A DNA stretch of 60,000 nt from Cryptomeria japonica (GCF_030272615.1 NC_081405.1:312648235-312708234); one strand, 5' to 3'. Shown: positions 1 through 12,162, numbered from the stretch's first letter. The notes: a model not told the origin generated them from the letters alone. Made by a program: numbers and translations.

Positions 1-179
1 AGCGCATGGATAGGTTTTAGCGCATAGGGTAGGTTAGGTGGTGCATGGGGGGAAAAGATTAGCACGTAGAGTCAGTCTAGTGCATAGGATGAATGGGGTA
101 GCACGTAGGAAAAACAACTTAGTGCATGGGTAGATTTTAGCACGTAGACAACCTATTTTAGCGCATCCAAAAAAATTTT
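1..179 (+). repeat. ~20-bp-period GCGCAT/GCACGT motif array
   Basis: About nine copies of a core reading TAGCGCATAG, TAGCACGTAG or TAGTGCATGG occur near positions 2, 20, 40, 61, 80, 101, 121, 139 and 160. Spacing is 18-21 bp. Only the core is conserved and the sequence between cores varies, so this is not an ordinary tandem satellite. It lies upstream of the PMD frame that begins near 661. A comparable array (49737-49990) lies upstream of the second PMD copy. Function unknown. Confidence 0.7.
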
Positions 180-372
180 GCGAGATGAGGTGATTTGTGA
201 AATTGTTGTGTTTTGCTGTCATGGGTTTTATTGATTTGTCCAATATGAGTGTCGATATAACGTGTTTTGATTTGCGATATGTCAAGTTATGCATAGATAT
301 CAATGTGTTGTGTTAATCAAAATATGATTTGTTTTTGCACTTTATTTCAAGTTCAATGTGTGAAGCTTGATT

Positions 373-545
373 TGTGTTACAAGTTGATATGGGCTGGAAA
401 CTTGAGTTGTTTTACAATCTGATATGGGTGGGAAACTTGGATTGTTTTACAAGTTTATGTGTTTTGGAGACTCTAGTTGTGTTACAAGTTTGATATGGTT
501 TTTGATAACTTGAGTTGTTTTACAAGTTGATAGGATTTTGAACTT
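373..545 (+). repeat. ~36-bp imperfect tandem repeat in PMD leader
   Basis: Five imperfect units, each carrying a variant of TTGTTTTACAAGTTGATATG followed by a GGAAACTTGAG-like segment, recur every 35-38 bp. They sit between the phased motif array and the PMD start. They have no coding potential that I can see. Confidence 0.6.
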
Positions 546-660
546 GATGTAGATGAGCAAATTATTTCATGTTGTTGATGTGAGTTTGATTTTGATATCT
601 TTGTTTTGATGTGGAAACTGATATTGTACTTGTTTTGCTGGTTGATAGGAGCGATTGGGC

Positions 661-2430
661 ATGGTGCAGTCACATGAGCGATTTCCTAGGCCTTGGACTC
701 TTATACCTTGGTTGACATAGGCCGACCTGGATATCATTGAGAGATGTGCTTTGACGTCCCTGTTGGATATGCCTCGGTTCACTGTGAACTGAGGGCTACT
801 TACAGCGCTCGCAAAGAGGTGGCACAGTGACACGAACACCTTCCACTTTGCCACAGGTGAGATGACAGTCACACCAGAGGACTGTTACAGGAATCTGCGC
901 ATACCAGTAGTAGGTGCACTACTACCATATGAGCAGTCGGAGGAGGGTGGCACAGAGGCACTTCGCCGTATTTTTCACGATGAGACAGTATGTGGATATG
1001 AGATCCCATGGCAAGAGTTCCTAGACCTGGATTATGCACCGCTTCCATCAGTACTGGCAGGATTTATCGGTGGATTCCTTTGTCTTGATCGTAGGTCAAA
1101 GGGATTCTCTGTGGGATGGGGGTTGGTGTTAGAGGACATAGTTACACAGGGCCGCAGGTTCGCATGGGGATCGGCTATGCTAGCCCATCTATACAGGGAC
1201 CTGCACGAGGTGGTATACCTAGGTTATGATAGTTTGTCAGCTGGCGTTACGCTCTTACAGGTATGGTGCTGGGAGCATATTCCGACCGCGAGGCCATTAG
1301 AAGACAGAGATAGGCCCGTTGGAAGTGCCTATGCTTATGGATACAGGGGTCTAATTGTCTAGTGGAAGCTAGGCAAACTAGAGCATTGGAAGAGAGTTCT
1401 GGATGACATCGATACGGTCACATGGCGACTGTATACAAGGTGTGAGGTGTGGGCGGAGGATGGGCTGGAGATGCCCTACATGTTTTTGATGAGATATCTG
1501 ATTGGGAGGAGCCCATTTGTTATTGAGAGGTTTGTGGTGACTAGAGTTTTGCGACAGTTTGGTCGACAATAGGGTATACCTCAAGGGGCTTGTTTATATG
1601 CACGACGAAGGCAGGATATATCCGATTGGGGCCCGACCATTGATAGTGCGGTGGTGGTGGAGGAGTTTGTTGGTTTGGCGAGCCAGATATGGGATTATGC
1701 CTCGAAGATTTTGGATGCGGGCATGACCGATGAGTTTGCGAGATTGTTTGCCGCATGGGCTGTGGCTAGGATATCAGATCTCGAGGAGATGCGGCTGACA
1801 TTCGATGATGATGATAAGGAGGGAGAGGGAGATGATGAGGATGATGGGGATGGTGGAGGAGGATGACGAGGGAGAGGAGTTAGAGGGAGGAGGGGAGATA
1901 GAGGGAGGAGAGGAGATAGAGGTGTGGAGAGAGCAGTCAGATAGGCAGTGATAGACAGGGGGAGAGGTGGATTGGCTATTGGAGTCGGTGGAGAGCGGAG
2001 GGTGGGGGAGGTTCTAGCTGTAGTGGGGGGACTGATGAGGCGATACGGCTAGCATAGAGGAGGAGGACGGATGTGCTCCCACCTATAGCACCAAGGACAG
2101 GAAGAGTTAGAGGGGATGCCCCCGCATAGGTACCGCTACGAGTTCGGATCCCTACTCATGTTGATGATGCACAGGTTTGGACCCTACAGGTGACTGTACA
2201 GCAGTTGCAGGCATAGGTTTTGACATATCAGTGGCAAATTACGCAATTGACCACGGAGTGGGACACAAAGATAGAGCAGAGGAGCTTGCAGCCAGTGTGC
2301 AGAGAGCAGCTGCGGGTGGTCCGATAAGGGACACCCTGAGAGAGCTATCATTGAGAGCTCAGGAGGCGGAGTACTACCGGTGGCATTATGAGGCTGCGGT
2401 ACCTAGGGATCATTGAGTACAGAGCTTCAC
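661..2430 (+). pseudogene. Plant mobile domain (PMD) gene, copy A, broken
   Basis: From ATG 661 a PMD frame runs in frame 1 to about 1866. Recognisable PMD segments are RWHSDTNTFHF, the TPEDCYRNLRIPVVG block, CLDRRSKGFSVGWG and AWGSAMLAHLYRDLHEV. The same order and spacing occur in copy B at 50464-51110. Stops interrupt it at 718-720 (TAG), 790-792 (TGA), 1360-1362 (TAG) and 1570-1572 (TAG). An acidic Asp/Glu/Gly-rich tail ends at 1866. Frame 3 around 2163-2250 then encodes a Gln-rich coiled-coil-like stretch with another TAG at 2214. PMD proteins of the MAIN/MAIL1 type are nuclear, and PMD genes are also carried by transposons. This copy lies antisense to pol, as in copy B. The start is the first ATG upstream of the conserved blocks. 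No complete protein can be made. Confidence 0.8.
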
Positions 2431-2663
2431 ATAGTCGAGATCTAGTCGATCTCGAGATACTGGGTCGCGGTCCGAGAGCCGAGGTGTGACAGGGCCATTG
2501 ATAGGATCCCCCTGGAGATCTAGGGGTGTGGACATCTGGAGCCAGGCCATCTCCATTAGGGGATAGTCATACTTGAGAGAAGTGGTCTCTGTTGTATTTT
2601 TGATCATTGTATTCTTTGTACTGGACACAGAGATGATAGATTTTATAAATTTTGATCATTTTT

Positions 2664-2665
<2 letters not shown>

Positions 2666-2696
<31 letters not shown>
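2666..2696. repeat. (AT)n microsatellite
   Basis: Uninterrupted alternating A/T tract of 31 nt downstream of the PMD pseudogene. Confidence 0.95.
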
Positions 2697-2697
<1 letters not shown>

Positions 2698-2923
2698 GAC
2701 ATCATTATCTTTGATCATGTGGTGCGTTTATATAGATGGATGTGCTTATGTGTTGTTTTCGTTATGTGATGATGATGCAATGCTTAAATATATGATTTAA
2801 TGTATGATGCAGGATGTATGCTTTTAATATGTTTGTGAGATGTATCTTGAAAATGAGATGTATGATTTTATATGTTGTGAAATGTATCTTTGAGATGTAT
2901 GATAATGATATGTGACGAAGTGT

Positions 2924-3075
2924 AAAATGATATGCAACTATGTTAAAATGATATGCAATTAATTGTAAAATGATATGTAGCTATTTTAAAACGATATGCA
3001 ACTATGTTAAAATGATATGCAATTAATTGTAAAATGATATGCAGCTATTTTAAAATGATATGCAACTATGTTTTT
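2924..3075. repeat. 21-22-bp minisatellite with three-unit higher order
   Basis: Seven units begin AAAATGATATGCA or a close variant. Their tails alternate as ACTATGTT, ATTAATTGT and GCTATTTT, then repeat in the same order, giving a ~64-bp higher-order unit present twice plus one extra monomer. It lies in the AT-rich zone between the PMD gene and the insertion point of the tandem LTR element. Confidence 0.85.
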
Positions 3076-3812
3076 GGTAGCATCCTCATTCTGTATTTGC
3101 CATCCGATATAGCCATATGTTGTTTGCTTTCTTTGTAGGTATCATCATTGAGCATTGATTTGTTTAGGATATGTTGAAAATTTATACAAGTACAATGGTA
3201 TAATTGAACCATAATGACCTAAGAAAAATTTATATGATGTTTGATTTTGCAAAATAGCACAAGCGTCAAGATATAATTGAACCAGGACGACTTGAGTGCG
3301 GATTGCGTAAACAGACAAGATTAAATCATTTGTATGCTTGAATTGGAATCAGACCCTCAGTGATATTCGACGTATCACGTCTCGAGGCAAGTATTCACAC
3401 AGTACAAGTGATCGCTTCCCAGACAGAAGACTAAGAAAATATTGGAAGTTCCCCATGATCTCTAGCTTTAAAGCATTTAGTGAGAAAAGGAAGAGAATCC
3501 AATAATTGAAAAAGTTCAAAATGCAAAACTAATCAAGATTTTAATGCGATAATGTAACATTCAGTACTTTAGAAAATCATCCATCCTTGGTATTTTTGGA
3601 AAATTTTTTGTTTTGCTTTGCGATGAAGCATAGTTTTGGTTGTTGGATGCCATGTTGCAGAGTTTTGCTTCTAGTTTTGACATCTTGAATGTTTGCAAGT
3701 TTTGACGATTTTAATGCCCCTAGCTGAGTGTGCCTCCTGATGTGAATATGTGCAGTGATTTCCACACCATGGTGGAATGTGTTAAGAGGATATATATGGA
3801 TAAACCAAGATA

Positions 3813-3817
3813 GTGAT
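3813..3817. repeat. Left target-site duplication of tandem LTR element
   Basis: GTGAT directly precedes the LTR start. Its partner GTGAC follows the last LTR at 28512. The single difference is a C/T transition. Confidence 0.7.
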
Positions 3818-6800
3818 TGTTGTTCACCAAAAGTGATAACTCAAGAACACTTGCAATTGATCTATGAAGTAGCCAATTCAATCTATGAAGAACTTCAGGG
3901 CTTGGACAACATGACAAGGATATAAATCCTTCTACTCTTCAGACTCTGCAAAACCTAGGTGGGTATACCTTTGATGCTTAGAATTAAACCTATTACACAC
4001 CTATGACAGCATCAACATAAATAGATAGATCTCACTAGAGCTCCAAAACAAGTAGTTTATTGCAGATGGGCTAGATCTACACATAAAACTCAACTATGCT
4101 TGAGCATGAGATAGATGAAACATTTCAAAACAAAACATAAACTAAAGGTATTCTGATTGGATTTTAAATTGGTTTGAGAACCCCTTTAATTGCAAGATCA
4201 GTTCCTTATTCAAGGGCAACAGAGTCATACATCAAACTATAAATGAAAGCTTCGATTGCAAATCCATCTTCATTATTAAATATTCATGCATTAATGCCTT
4301 GCATAAATGCATTACTAAGATCATTCACAAAATCATCAGATCTTGAAACTTTATTCCATTTTTTTATGATTTATTACAGAATTTAAATCCTTCCTTGAAG
4401 AATCCCTGCAAACAATCATAACTATCTCCTTGAGATAAAAAATTTCATCCTCCTTGAGGATCTGATTTGATAAAATGGAAATACAAATCTAGAGACAATC
4501 CTGTGTGAATTTATGTATGCCTTACATACACAAGAACCTGCAACTAAGAACATCTATAGCAAGAATTGAACTCTATTACTGAAGGAAAAGCCCTGCCCTG
4601 TACAATCTTCAAGAATACTCAAAATTGGAAGCCATGAAAACTGGAGCCATTCTCATAGAATTCTGGAACCCTTACAACTAAGAAGAATTAGGAATAAAAA
4701 GGGAGAGGGAACCAAATCAAATCTGCAACTGAATTGCCAAGTGTCTCCTCTCTAACTAAATTTTTTTCCTGTGGATACTGCTTCCAAAATATCCCACATT
4801 TGTTAAAATTAACCTCATAATCAGATTCCTCGCTTCGAGAGCTTTCTGAAAATATATAACACTTCATACTTTGACCAAAAATTGAGCCCTGGGTGAATTA
4901 ATTCCCATTTGTGCTCAATCATTTAAATTTTTTCGAAATTTAATATAGTTTAAACTATATCATTTATTCATTTTAATTTTGATTTTTGCCTCCATTTGGT
5001 CTTGATGCTTTTTCCATGTGGCGGGATCTGATTGGTCGATGGGGTTGACTGGATGCCATCTGGGATGACACCTCATCATCGCCACGTCATCTGCTTGCTC
5101 ATTTGTCACTTGGCCGCCACCTCAGCGCCACATCATCACCACTGGACTACCACCTGTGCACCAACCGTGTGCCATGTCACTGCCACCTCACTGAGACCCA
5201 CCTGCTAGACATCTGACTATACCCGCCACCTGGCTTTCGCAACTTCGTGGGGTGTAACTCAAGTGCATCTTCCTTTCATGAAATAGCGCAAGCCGTCAAT
5301 CCATCTCAAACTTGCTCACTCGTTAAGCTAGCCTTTCTCTGAAAATTTTGCCTGTCTACTTCGAGAAGCGTGCCCACATGGGGTCCACCTGGTCGCCGCA
5401 CAGTCACCTCCTCTGTCGCCTCGAGATCCGTGCTCGCGTGTGGGGTCTGCCTTGGGTGCCATCAAGCACCATCCGTCAAAAGCCTTTAAGGCTTAGACAT
5501 TATAGATGGGTTTGATTGTGCATTTAAATATCAAAATGAACCATTTCCCAGCGAATGTGGGACAAAAAGCCTTTCCCAAAAATGCATTATTTGAAGGTTT
5601 TTAAATGGCGCCTTTGTTTTCCTTTCACATCTCATGTCATTGCATCACAGAGGACCACACCACGTTGCCTGCTACTGTAGCTGCTACCAAAGGGAGAGTA
5701 TATGAGGAGCTTGCTAGGAAGGTTTAAATCTGCTGTTGAAAACTTCATGCATAAAAATCCCAGGAAAACAAAACTCTCTTACACCTCAAGTGATCTGCCT
5801 TGCTCCAAACCCAATGGTGTTTGCTGGGAGAGTTCTAAGCCATGATTTTTATTCCAATCACCTCATGTGCAGCAAGGAAGACTGGCGTAAGGCATCAATA
5901 AAAAACCATAATGAAGGTAAGTAGTCCCAATCACATTGCATTTGTTTGATTTTTGCAGTCCCCTTCTTTAATCTCCACGTGAAGCATTGGAGTTTGAGGA
6001 AAAACGTGGGGGAGTTATCTTCAGGCATCACACCACAACATTTTCTCCATGCTTTAACTGCAGCCCCCTTGCATACCACGTCTAGCTTGGAGATCCTCTA
6101 TAGCTCCTTCGAACACCACATCCAGCAGGAAGATGCTTTGGGAGGGCACGTGAGGAGTGATTTCTTATTGGCACACTTGCCTTGCTAATCTGCTACAGTT
6201 TGAACGATTGCTGGTAACTCCAACCATTTCAAATACCACACTACCTTGTTGGAAGGATATGGGGGCACGTGAGGAGAAGGAAGAAGCTTTGGGACACCCA
6301 TGCCACATTGCATTTTGATTTTAGCTTTTAATGGTTTGCTATTGTTGTCACTTGCCATTTAATTTGCTTTATGGTTTTTTCTATTTTCTATACATTAGCA
6401 TGGGAAAAAGGAGGCCCCAGACCATGCTACAGCAGAGAGCTACTGGTTTTACACTTGCTAATTGAATTTGGCTGAAGATTTAATGCTGAAGGTTTTAACT
6501 TGCACTCCCCAGCCGTTGTTGAAATCTTTTGAGGGCTGCCAACACGTGGGAGAAGGAAGGAGGCTCTTCACCTATCAATGGTATTGTTGGAGTTTTAATT
6601 CCCTTCTCCAAACACTGCACAGAAGCCATTTCATTTTGCTAAAAAGCTTTTAAGCTTCCTGTTCAACTGCCACATTGGGGGAAGAGGCTGGTTCTGAATT
6701 GTCAACATACACTTGTTTGAAGTCTTAAAACTTCCCAAACTCCGCAAATCTCTTCTTTTCAACAATATAAATACCATTCCTTCATATTTAAATCATATAA

Positions 6801-8066
6801 ACATATGATTGCGAAAATAACAATTTAACTTTGCTTGAAAAGATGCATGAAGCGACAAGCCAGGTCGGGCCCCAAAGTGGGTTCGGCTTAAAAAATTTTC
6901 GTTTTCATGCAACTGAACTTCGGAATTCTTCGGGGACCTTACCCATACCTCTGGAATCGATCGACATTGTTTTCGGATCATCAGACTGAAATTTACAACT
7001 TCTAGGCAATTACGCCACAATTTTAGCATTTAATCGCGAAGATGTAATTTTCAAACCTATCAAAACACATTTCTGGAGCTCGCCATCTGACAGGCGTGTA
7101 CTCTGATATACAAGGATGACTTCTACCAAACGGTTTCTCAAGATGAGTCTCGAGCAAAGAGATATTAATTTCCAAAAATACCCAATTGGCTTTCTCGACA
7201 TTGCAGACTTGATGAAGTCAATGTCCTGGCAACACATGACGCCTTTCTCAAAAATATCAAACGACCTTCGTAGGCCCTCAAATTTGAAACATAGGTACCT
7301 TAAAGTACATATTAAATCTTTGAATTCTTAGTTCGATCACCAGATTGACAGGATGCAAACGACGTGCTCACCAAAATGGCTACATTAACTGATCTAACAC
7401 TGGAAGTGCAGATAACTGAAAATGATGGCTAAATGAACCCTTTTGAAAACTGATCAAACGGATTGATAAAGGCTTGAAATTTGAAACGTAGCTCATCATT
7501 TATACCAACATCATCCTAGAACATACATTCTGACATGATGCTTACTGAGGCAACTTTTACAATTGTGCGAAATAGGGCTCTGACTAGCTGTCGAAACAGG
7601 GACTTGCCAAAACATAGAAACTCCAAATGGATTTGGCTTCAAAAACTGAGCAAATGGATTCGTCAAGACCTAAAATTTTGTAGGCTGACTCACATTAATG
7701 CATACAATTGAATCCACTTTGAATTTATCCATGACAATCAACAGGGCAAAAGATGTAATCTCTCAAAGTAGGCTACTCAATAAAAACTGCATTTGTGCCT
7801 AAAATGCACTTCCAGCTCACCCCTCAAACTGGGTACCTCATAAACTTATCCAAATTGAATTCTGAAAGTTGCACATCACTGAATAGGCCAAATGAAAGGT
7901 GTGGGAGATGAATCCCGAGCCTTACCCTCTGAAAATCAATTGGCTCCATTTACCCTCTCGCAAACTAGGCCATTCAAACTGACTTATTTAGGTGCCTTTC
8001 TGACATATTGAGCAAAATTTTGAAATAGGCCTACAAACTTTGACTCAATTTTAAATACTCCCAATA
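3818..8066 (-). repeat. LTR1 of tandem element (4,249 bp; 3' LTR in element sense)
   Basis: Aligns by eye along its whole length with 10597-14924 and with 17448-28511 minus the copia insert. It starts TGTTGTTCACC and ends with the TG/CA partner mutated to ATA. It contains a GC-richer ACGT-core region (about 5030-5460) and an 18-bp palindromic TATA-like site (4943-4960). No conserved long ORF is seen; the short ORFs inside it are scattered and not shared as protein. Confidence 0.85.
4943..4960 (-). promoter_or_regulatory. Palindromic TATA-like site of LTR1
   Basis: ATATAGTTTAAACTATAT is a perfect 18-bp palindrome. It lies, in element sense, just downstream of the ACGT-rich block, as expected for a U3 promoter. 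It is conserved in LTR2 (11722-11739) but absent from LTR3. TATA function is inferred. Confidence 0.45.
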
Positions 8067-8307
8067 GTGGCTCTGACCGGGGATGGTTGATTGAAAGATC
8101 AACACAAGAATCCGGATATCTTTGGTTAAGCAGACCACCCAAAAGACGGGTCATTCTTCTCTCAATTCTTCTCTTCTCATTTCAAAAAAAAGGCTTCCTT
8201 ATTCTACCCAAATAGCAGGGCACTTTATTGAAAACCACACAACTAAAAGCAAAGTGACTGTACAAAATATACAACTTATTAATGGCCCCAGGCCATCAAA
8301 ACTGAAA

Positions 8308-9896
8308 TCAATTCTTACATCTGTCAAACACTTGATTTTCGTTTCCACTAACCGGAGGTAAGTTGAGATCATCATTCCAATCTGCCTGATCAAAAACACT
8401 TCCACTTCTAATCAGCTGGTCACATAAAACATAATCATCAACATGTTTATAATCATGATATCTCTGAAAATCAAACACATGCTGAAAGGACTGATCACTA
8501 CGTGACATAAGAGTGCCATACTCTTTACCATTTTTTTCCAGCTGAGATGAAAAGTAGTCTAACTCATTCTGAAAGTTGAAAACATCAGGCACATCTATAT
8601 TACTAGTTTACTCAAATGATGAACACTCCTCCACAATGATGTCCTGCAAACTAGAGAGGAAAACTTCCTCATAACATGACTACACTTCAACTTGCTGATC
8701 ACAAAAACTATCAGCATTTGCACACATGAAAATACATGATTTTTACTTGCCAATGGTTCGTTTCCTCCTTGCAAATATGAGAAAAACACCCCAGATCTGT
8801 CATGTCTTCTAAAAGGTAGATCCTCATAATGCATATCAAAGCCAGAATTCATATCAACATATGAACCTTCATTATCATACCTATCAACCATATATGCATT
8901 ATCATTTTGTCTATCAAACATAGGAAGAGAATCAACATCATATGTATCATTTTTTACACCCTCAAAAACATCATCAGAATCAAAACATATACTGAGTGGG
9001 TATGAAAGATTGGGCACATTTTTGAATCCACATCTCTGAAAATCAGCAGCTAAGAGTTCTGAAATTTTCTCACTACTTAGTGAACCTCCTTCATTTTCAT
9101 TTTCCTTGGCTTCATCCTCTGAGCTGTAAACATTGTCCCAATCTGATAAAGGTATTGGATCTGCAGTGCTCATGTCCCTATGCACATTTATTTCATCATC
9201 ACAACAACTTGCATCTACATCATATCCTTTATCACGCTGCTCATAATGTGTTGCTACATGTTGCAACATAGTTTCATAACCTTGATTGCAAACATCTTAT
9301 GGATTGAACTTAACAACAAGGTGATCCATACCATTAAGATCTGAAATCTCAACGGGCTCATGATTAGCTGAACAATCACTGTTCTCACAAATTTCTTCTC
9401 GCTCTAGATACACATTTGAACTTTCATGCTGAGAATAATCACGTTCAACATCATAGGAGGTACATCCACTCAGGGGCTTATCTCCTTCATTATTTTTAAT
9501 CTTGTGTATATTTTCAGATTGGTTACTTTCAATCATATATATCCATTCTTTAATAGACCCAACACATTCTTCTCTGAAGGCAGTAGACCAATTAACTGAG
9601 TTAGGCTCATAAAGCTCTAAGAATATCTCAATTAAAATAGACTTAGGGGGTCTATTATCAGTTGAAAGCTCATTCAATGCAGCTAAAAATCTCTCATAGA
9701 AGACATATGATGATTCTCCTTTACTTCTTAGCCCTACTTTCCCTTTTAACAACCAGACAAATCTCTCTTGGATCATTTGAAGACATTTTTCAATTTCTCT
9801 ATTGATCTCTTTCAAATTTGACAAAGGATTCTCGGATCTAGGAACTACATTTGGATCCATCAGGTTTATAGCATTCACTGAACCATTGTCATACAT
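8308..9896 (-). pseudogene. Gag-like ORF of tandem element, unit 1 (broken)
   Basis: A minus-strand frame of about 530 codons from ATG 9896. The N-terminal third reads like an LTR-retrotransposon Gag core: KGESSYVFYERFLAALNEL followed by a PP..LIEIFLELYEP pattern. The rest is acidic (Asp, Glu, Ser, Asn-rich), with no CCHC zinc knuckle and no protease motif. Breaks seen by comparison with unit 2 are TAA at 9297-9299 (CAA in unit 2) and a one-base deletion in a T run near 8716 that shifts the frame. The last 95 codons continue at 8308-8592. The Gag assignment is by pattern, not by search. It could otherwise be an uncharacterised element-specific protein. Confidence 0.6.
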
Positions 9897-10469
9897 CTTA
9901 CTGTTTTAAAAAAATCTTTTAAAACCTTGCAGTCACTAACTTCAGAACTACATACTTCTTTGATCATTTAACTGAAATTTATTTCAAAAACATGAAGTAT
10001 GCATACTGTAAATTTCTTTTCCTTTTAATGGTGACTTTTTCACCTCATAAGGAACATGAATTGTCTCATTAATACTTTGAGGAATACCTGGAGTAAATTT
10101 GCTGCTACTCTTCACTGCACTTCTGACTGGAAATTTGAAGAACCCCTCCAAATCTCAGGTTCGTTCTTATAGAGTCGCCACCTCCCTGAAGAGGAATAAA
10201 ATCTAAACACTGATCTTCACTCTGGAACACTTTCAGATTTCTGGGTCTCACACACACAGCAAAGTCACATAATATTTTTCAAATGTCTTAGCAACAAGAA
10301 TTTCTAGGGTAAACACTTCCAAATCTGAAAATGACTTTAAGATTTGTACACTTCTAAGACTCTTCCCCAAATGAATTTTAGCTAGACTCATGGGTTTGAC
10401 TGCAATCAACAAGGATACTAGAACTTTTCTCAACCTTACTGAATAATGCAATTATAAAACATTGTTACA

Positions 10470-10487
10470 TCCCCAACAGAGTCGCCA
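10470..10487 (-). promoter_or_regulatory. Second tRNA-Arg primer-site-like sequence inside leader
   Basis: TCCCCAACAGAGTCGCCA on plus resembles the 3' end of plant tRNA-Arg(ACG) plus CCA (about three mismatches). It is followed by the same TTTTTGTTG as the true LTR junction, but then TGGTGACTCGG instead of LTR. It lies about 105 bp inside the functional-looking site, which suggests a duplicated or older junction. Confidence 0.5.
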
Positions 10488-10574
10488 TTTTTGTTGTGGT
10501 GACTCGGATGGGATAATCTCAACCTTATATGAATTAAATCTTGATTAACCAGAGGCTCTTGACAGTTCATTTGT

Positions 10575-10592
10575 TCCCTAGTAGAGTCGCCA
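10575..10592 (-). promoter_or_regulatory. Primer binding site, tRNA-Arg-like (unit 1)
   Basis: On minus, TGGCGACTCTACTAGGGA begins four bases after the LTR end. The complement of plant tRNA-Arg(ACG) 3' end plus CCA, as I recall it, is TGGCGACTCCGCCGGGGA, so about 14 of 18 bases agree. This fixes the element orientation as minus. Confidence 0.7.
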
Positions 10593-11721
10593 TTTTTGTT
10601 GTTCACCAAAAGTGATAACCCAAGAACACCTGCAATTGATCTATGAAGTAGTCAATTCAATCTATGAAGAACTTCAGGGCTTGGACAACATGACAAGGAT
10701 ATGAATCCTTCTACTCTTCAGGCTCTGCAAAACCTAGGCAGGTATACCTTAGATGCTTAGAATTAAACCTATTACACACCTATGACAGCATCAACATAAA
10801 CAGATAGATCTCACTAGGGCTCCAAAACAAGTAGTTTATTGCAGATGGGCTAGATCTACACATAAAACTCAACTATGCTTGAGCATGAGATAGATGAAAC
10901 ATTTCAAAACATAACATAAACTAAAGGTATTCTGATTGGATTTTAAATTGGTTTGAGAACCCCTTTAATTGTAAGATCAGTATATTATCCAAGGGCAACA
11001 AAGTCATACATCAAACTATAAATGAAAGCTTCGATTGCAAATCCATCTTCATTATTAAATATTCATGCATTAATGCCTTAAATAAATGCATTACTAAGAT
11101 CATTCACAAAATCATCAGATCTTGAAACTATATTCCATTTTTTTATGATTTATTACAGAATTTAAATCCTTCCTTGAAGAATCCTTGCAAACAATCATAA
11201 CTATCTCCTTGAGATAACAAATTTCATCCTCCTTGAGGATCTGATTTGTTAAAATGGAAATACAAATCTAGAGACAATCCTGTGTGAATTTATGTATGCC
11301 TTACATACACAAGAACCTGCAACTAAGAACACCTATAGCAAGAATTGAACTCTATTACTGAAGGAAAAGCCCTGCCTTGTACAATCTTCAAGAATACTCA
11401 AAATTGGAAGCCATGAAAACTAGAGCCATTCTCACAGAATTCTGGAACCCTTACAACTGAGAAGAATTGGGAATAAAAAGGGAGAGGGAACCAAATCAAA
11501 TCTGCGACTGAATTGACAAGTGTCTCCTCTCTAACTGAATTTTGTTCCCATGGATACTGCTTCCAAATTATCCCACATTTGTCAAAATTAACTTCATAAT
11601 CGGATTCCTCACTCCGAGAGCTTTCCGAAAATCTATAACACTTCATACTTTGGCCAAAAATTGAGCCCTGGGCGAATTAATTCCCATTTGTGCTCAGTCA
11701 TTTAAATTTTTTCAAAATTTA

Positions 11722-11739
11722 ATATAGTTTAAACTATAT
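11722..11739 (-). promoter_or_regulatory. Palindromic TATA-like site of LTR2
   Basis: Same 18-bp palindrome as in LTR1. In element sense it lies about 55-430 bp downstream of five ACGT-core motifs, a plausible promoter layout. Confidence 0.45.
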
Positions 11740-11790
11740 CATTTATTCATTTTAATTTTTATTTTTGCCTCCATTTGGTCTTGACGCTTT

Positions 11791-12162
11791 TGCCACGTGC
11801 CGGGATCTGATTGGTCGTTGGGGTTGACCGGACGCCACCTGGGATGACACCTCATCATCGCCACGTCATCTACTTGCTCATCTGTAACTTGGCCGCCACC
11901 TTAGTGCCACGTCATCGCCACTGGACTACCACCTGTGTGCCAATCGTGTGCCACGTCACTGCCACCTCACTGGGACCTGCCTGCTAGACATCTGACTGTA
12001 CTCGCCACCTAGCTTTCGCAACTTCGCGGGGTGTAACTCGCGTGCATCTTCCTTTCACGAAATAGCACGAGCCGTCGATCCATCTCGAACTTGCTCACTC
12101 GTTAAGCCAGCCTTTCTCTGCAAAATTTTGCCTATCTTCCTCGAGAAGCGTGCCCACGTGGG
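11791..12162 (-). promoter_or_regulatory. Cluster of ACGT-core (G-box/bZIP-type) motifs in LTR2
   Basis: GCCACGTGCC (about 11792), CCACGTCATC (11861), CCACGTCATC (about 11907), CCACGTCACT (11951) and CCCACGTGGG (about 12153) occur within 370 bp. ACGT cores are known binding sites for plant bZIP and some bHLH factors. The same positions in LTR1 are partly changed by C/T and G/A transitions. Confidence 0.5.

Larger units (their letters stand above)
8067..10596 (-). other. Internal region 1 of tandem element
   Basis: 2,530 bp between LTR1 and LTR2. In element sense it holds the primer site, a ~680-nt leader, the Gag-like frame and a ~240-nt tail. No protease, integrase or reverse transcriptase motif is visible on either strand. 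A purine-rich stretch (minus strand of about 8148-8188) is the nearest candidate polypurine tract, but it is about 80 bp from the LTR instead of adjacent. Confidence 0.75.

Noticed and set aside
8069-8084. TGGCTCTGACCGGGGA right after LTR1, which looks like a plus-strand primer site
   Set aside because: The Gag-like frame and the better tRNA-Arg-like sites at the other end (10575, 17426) are on minus, and no purine tract precedes the LTR on plus. It may be worth a check, but plus orientation is not supported.
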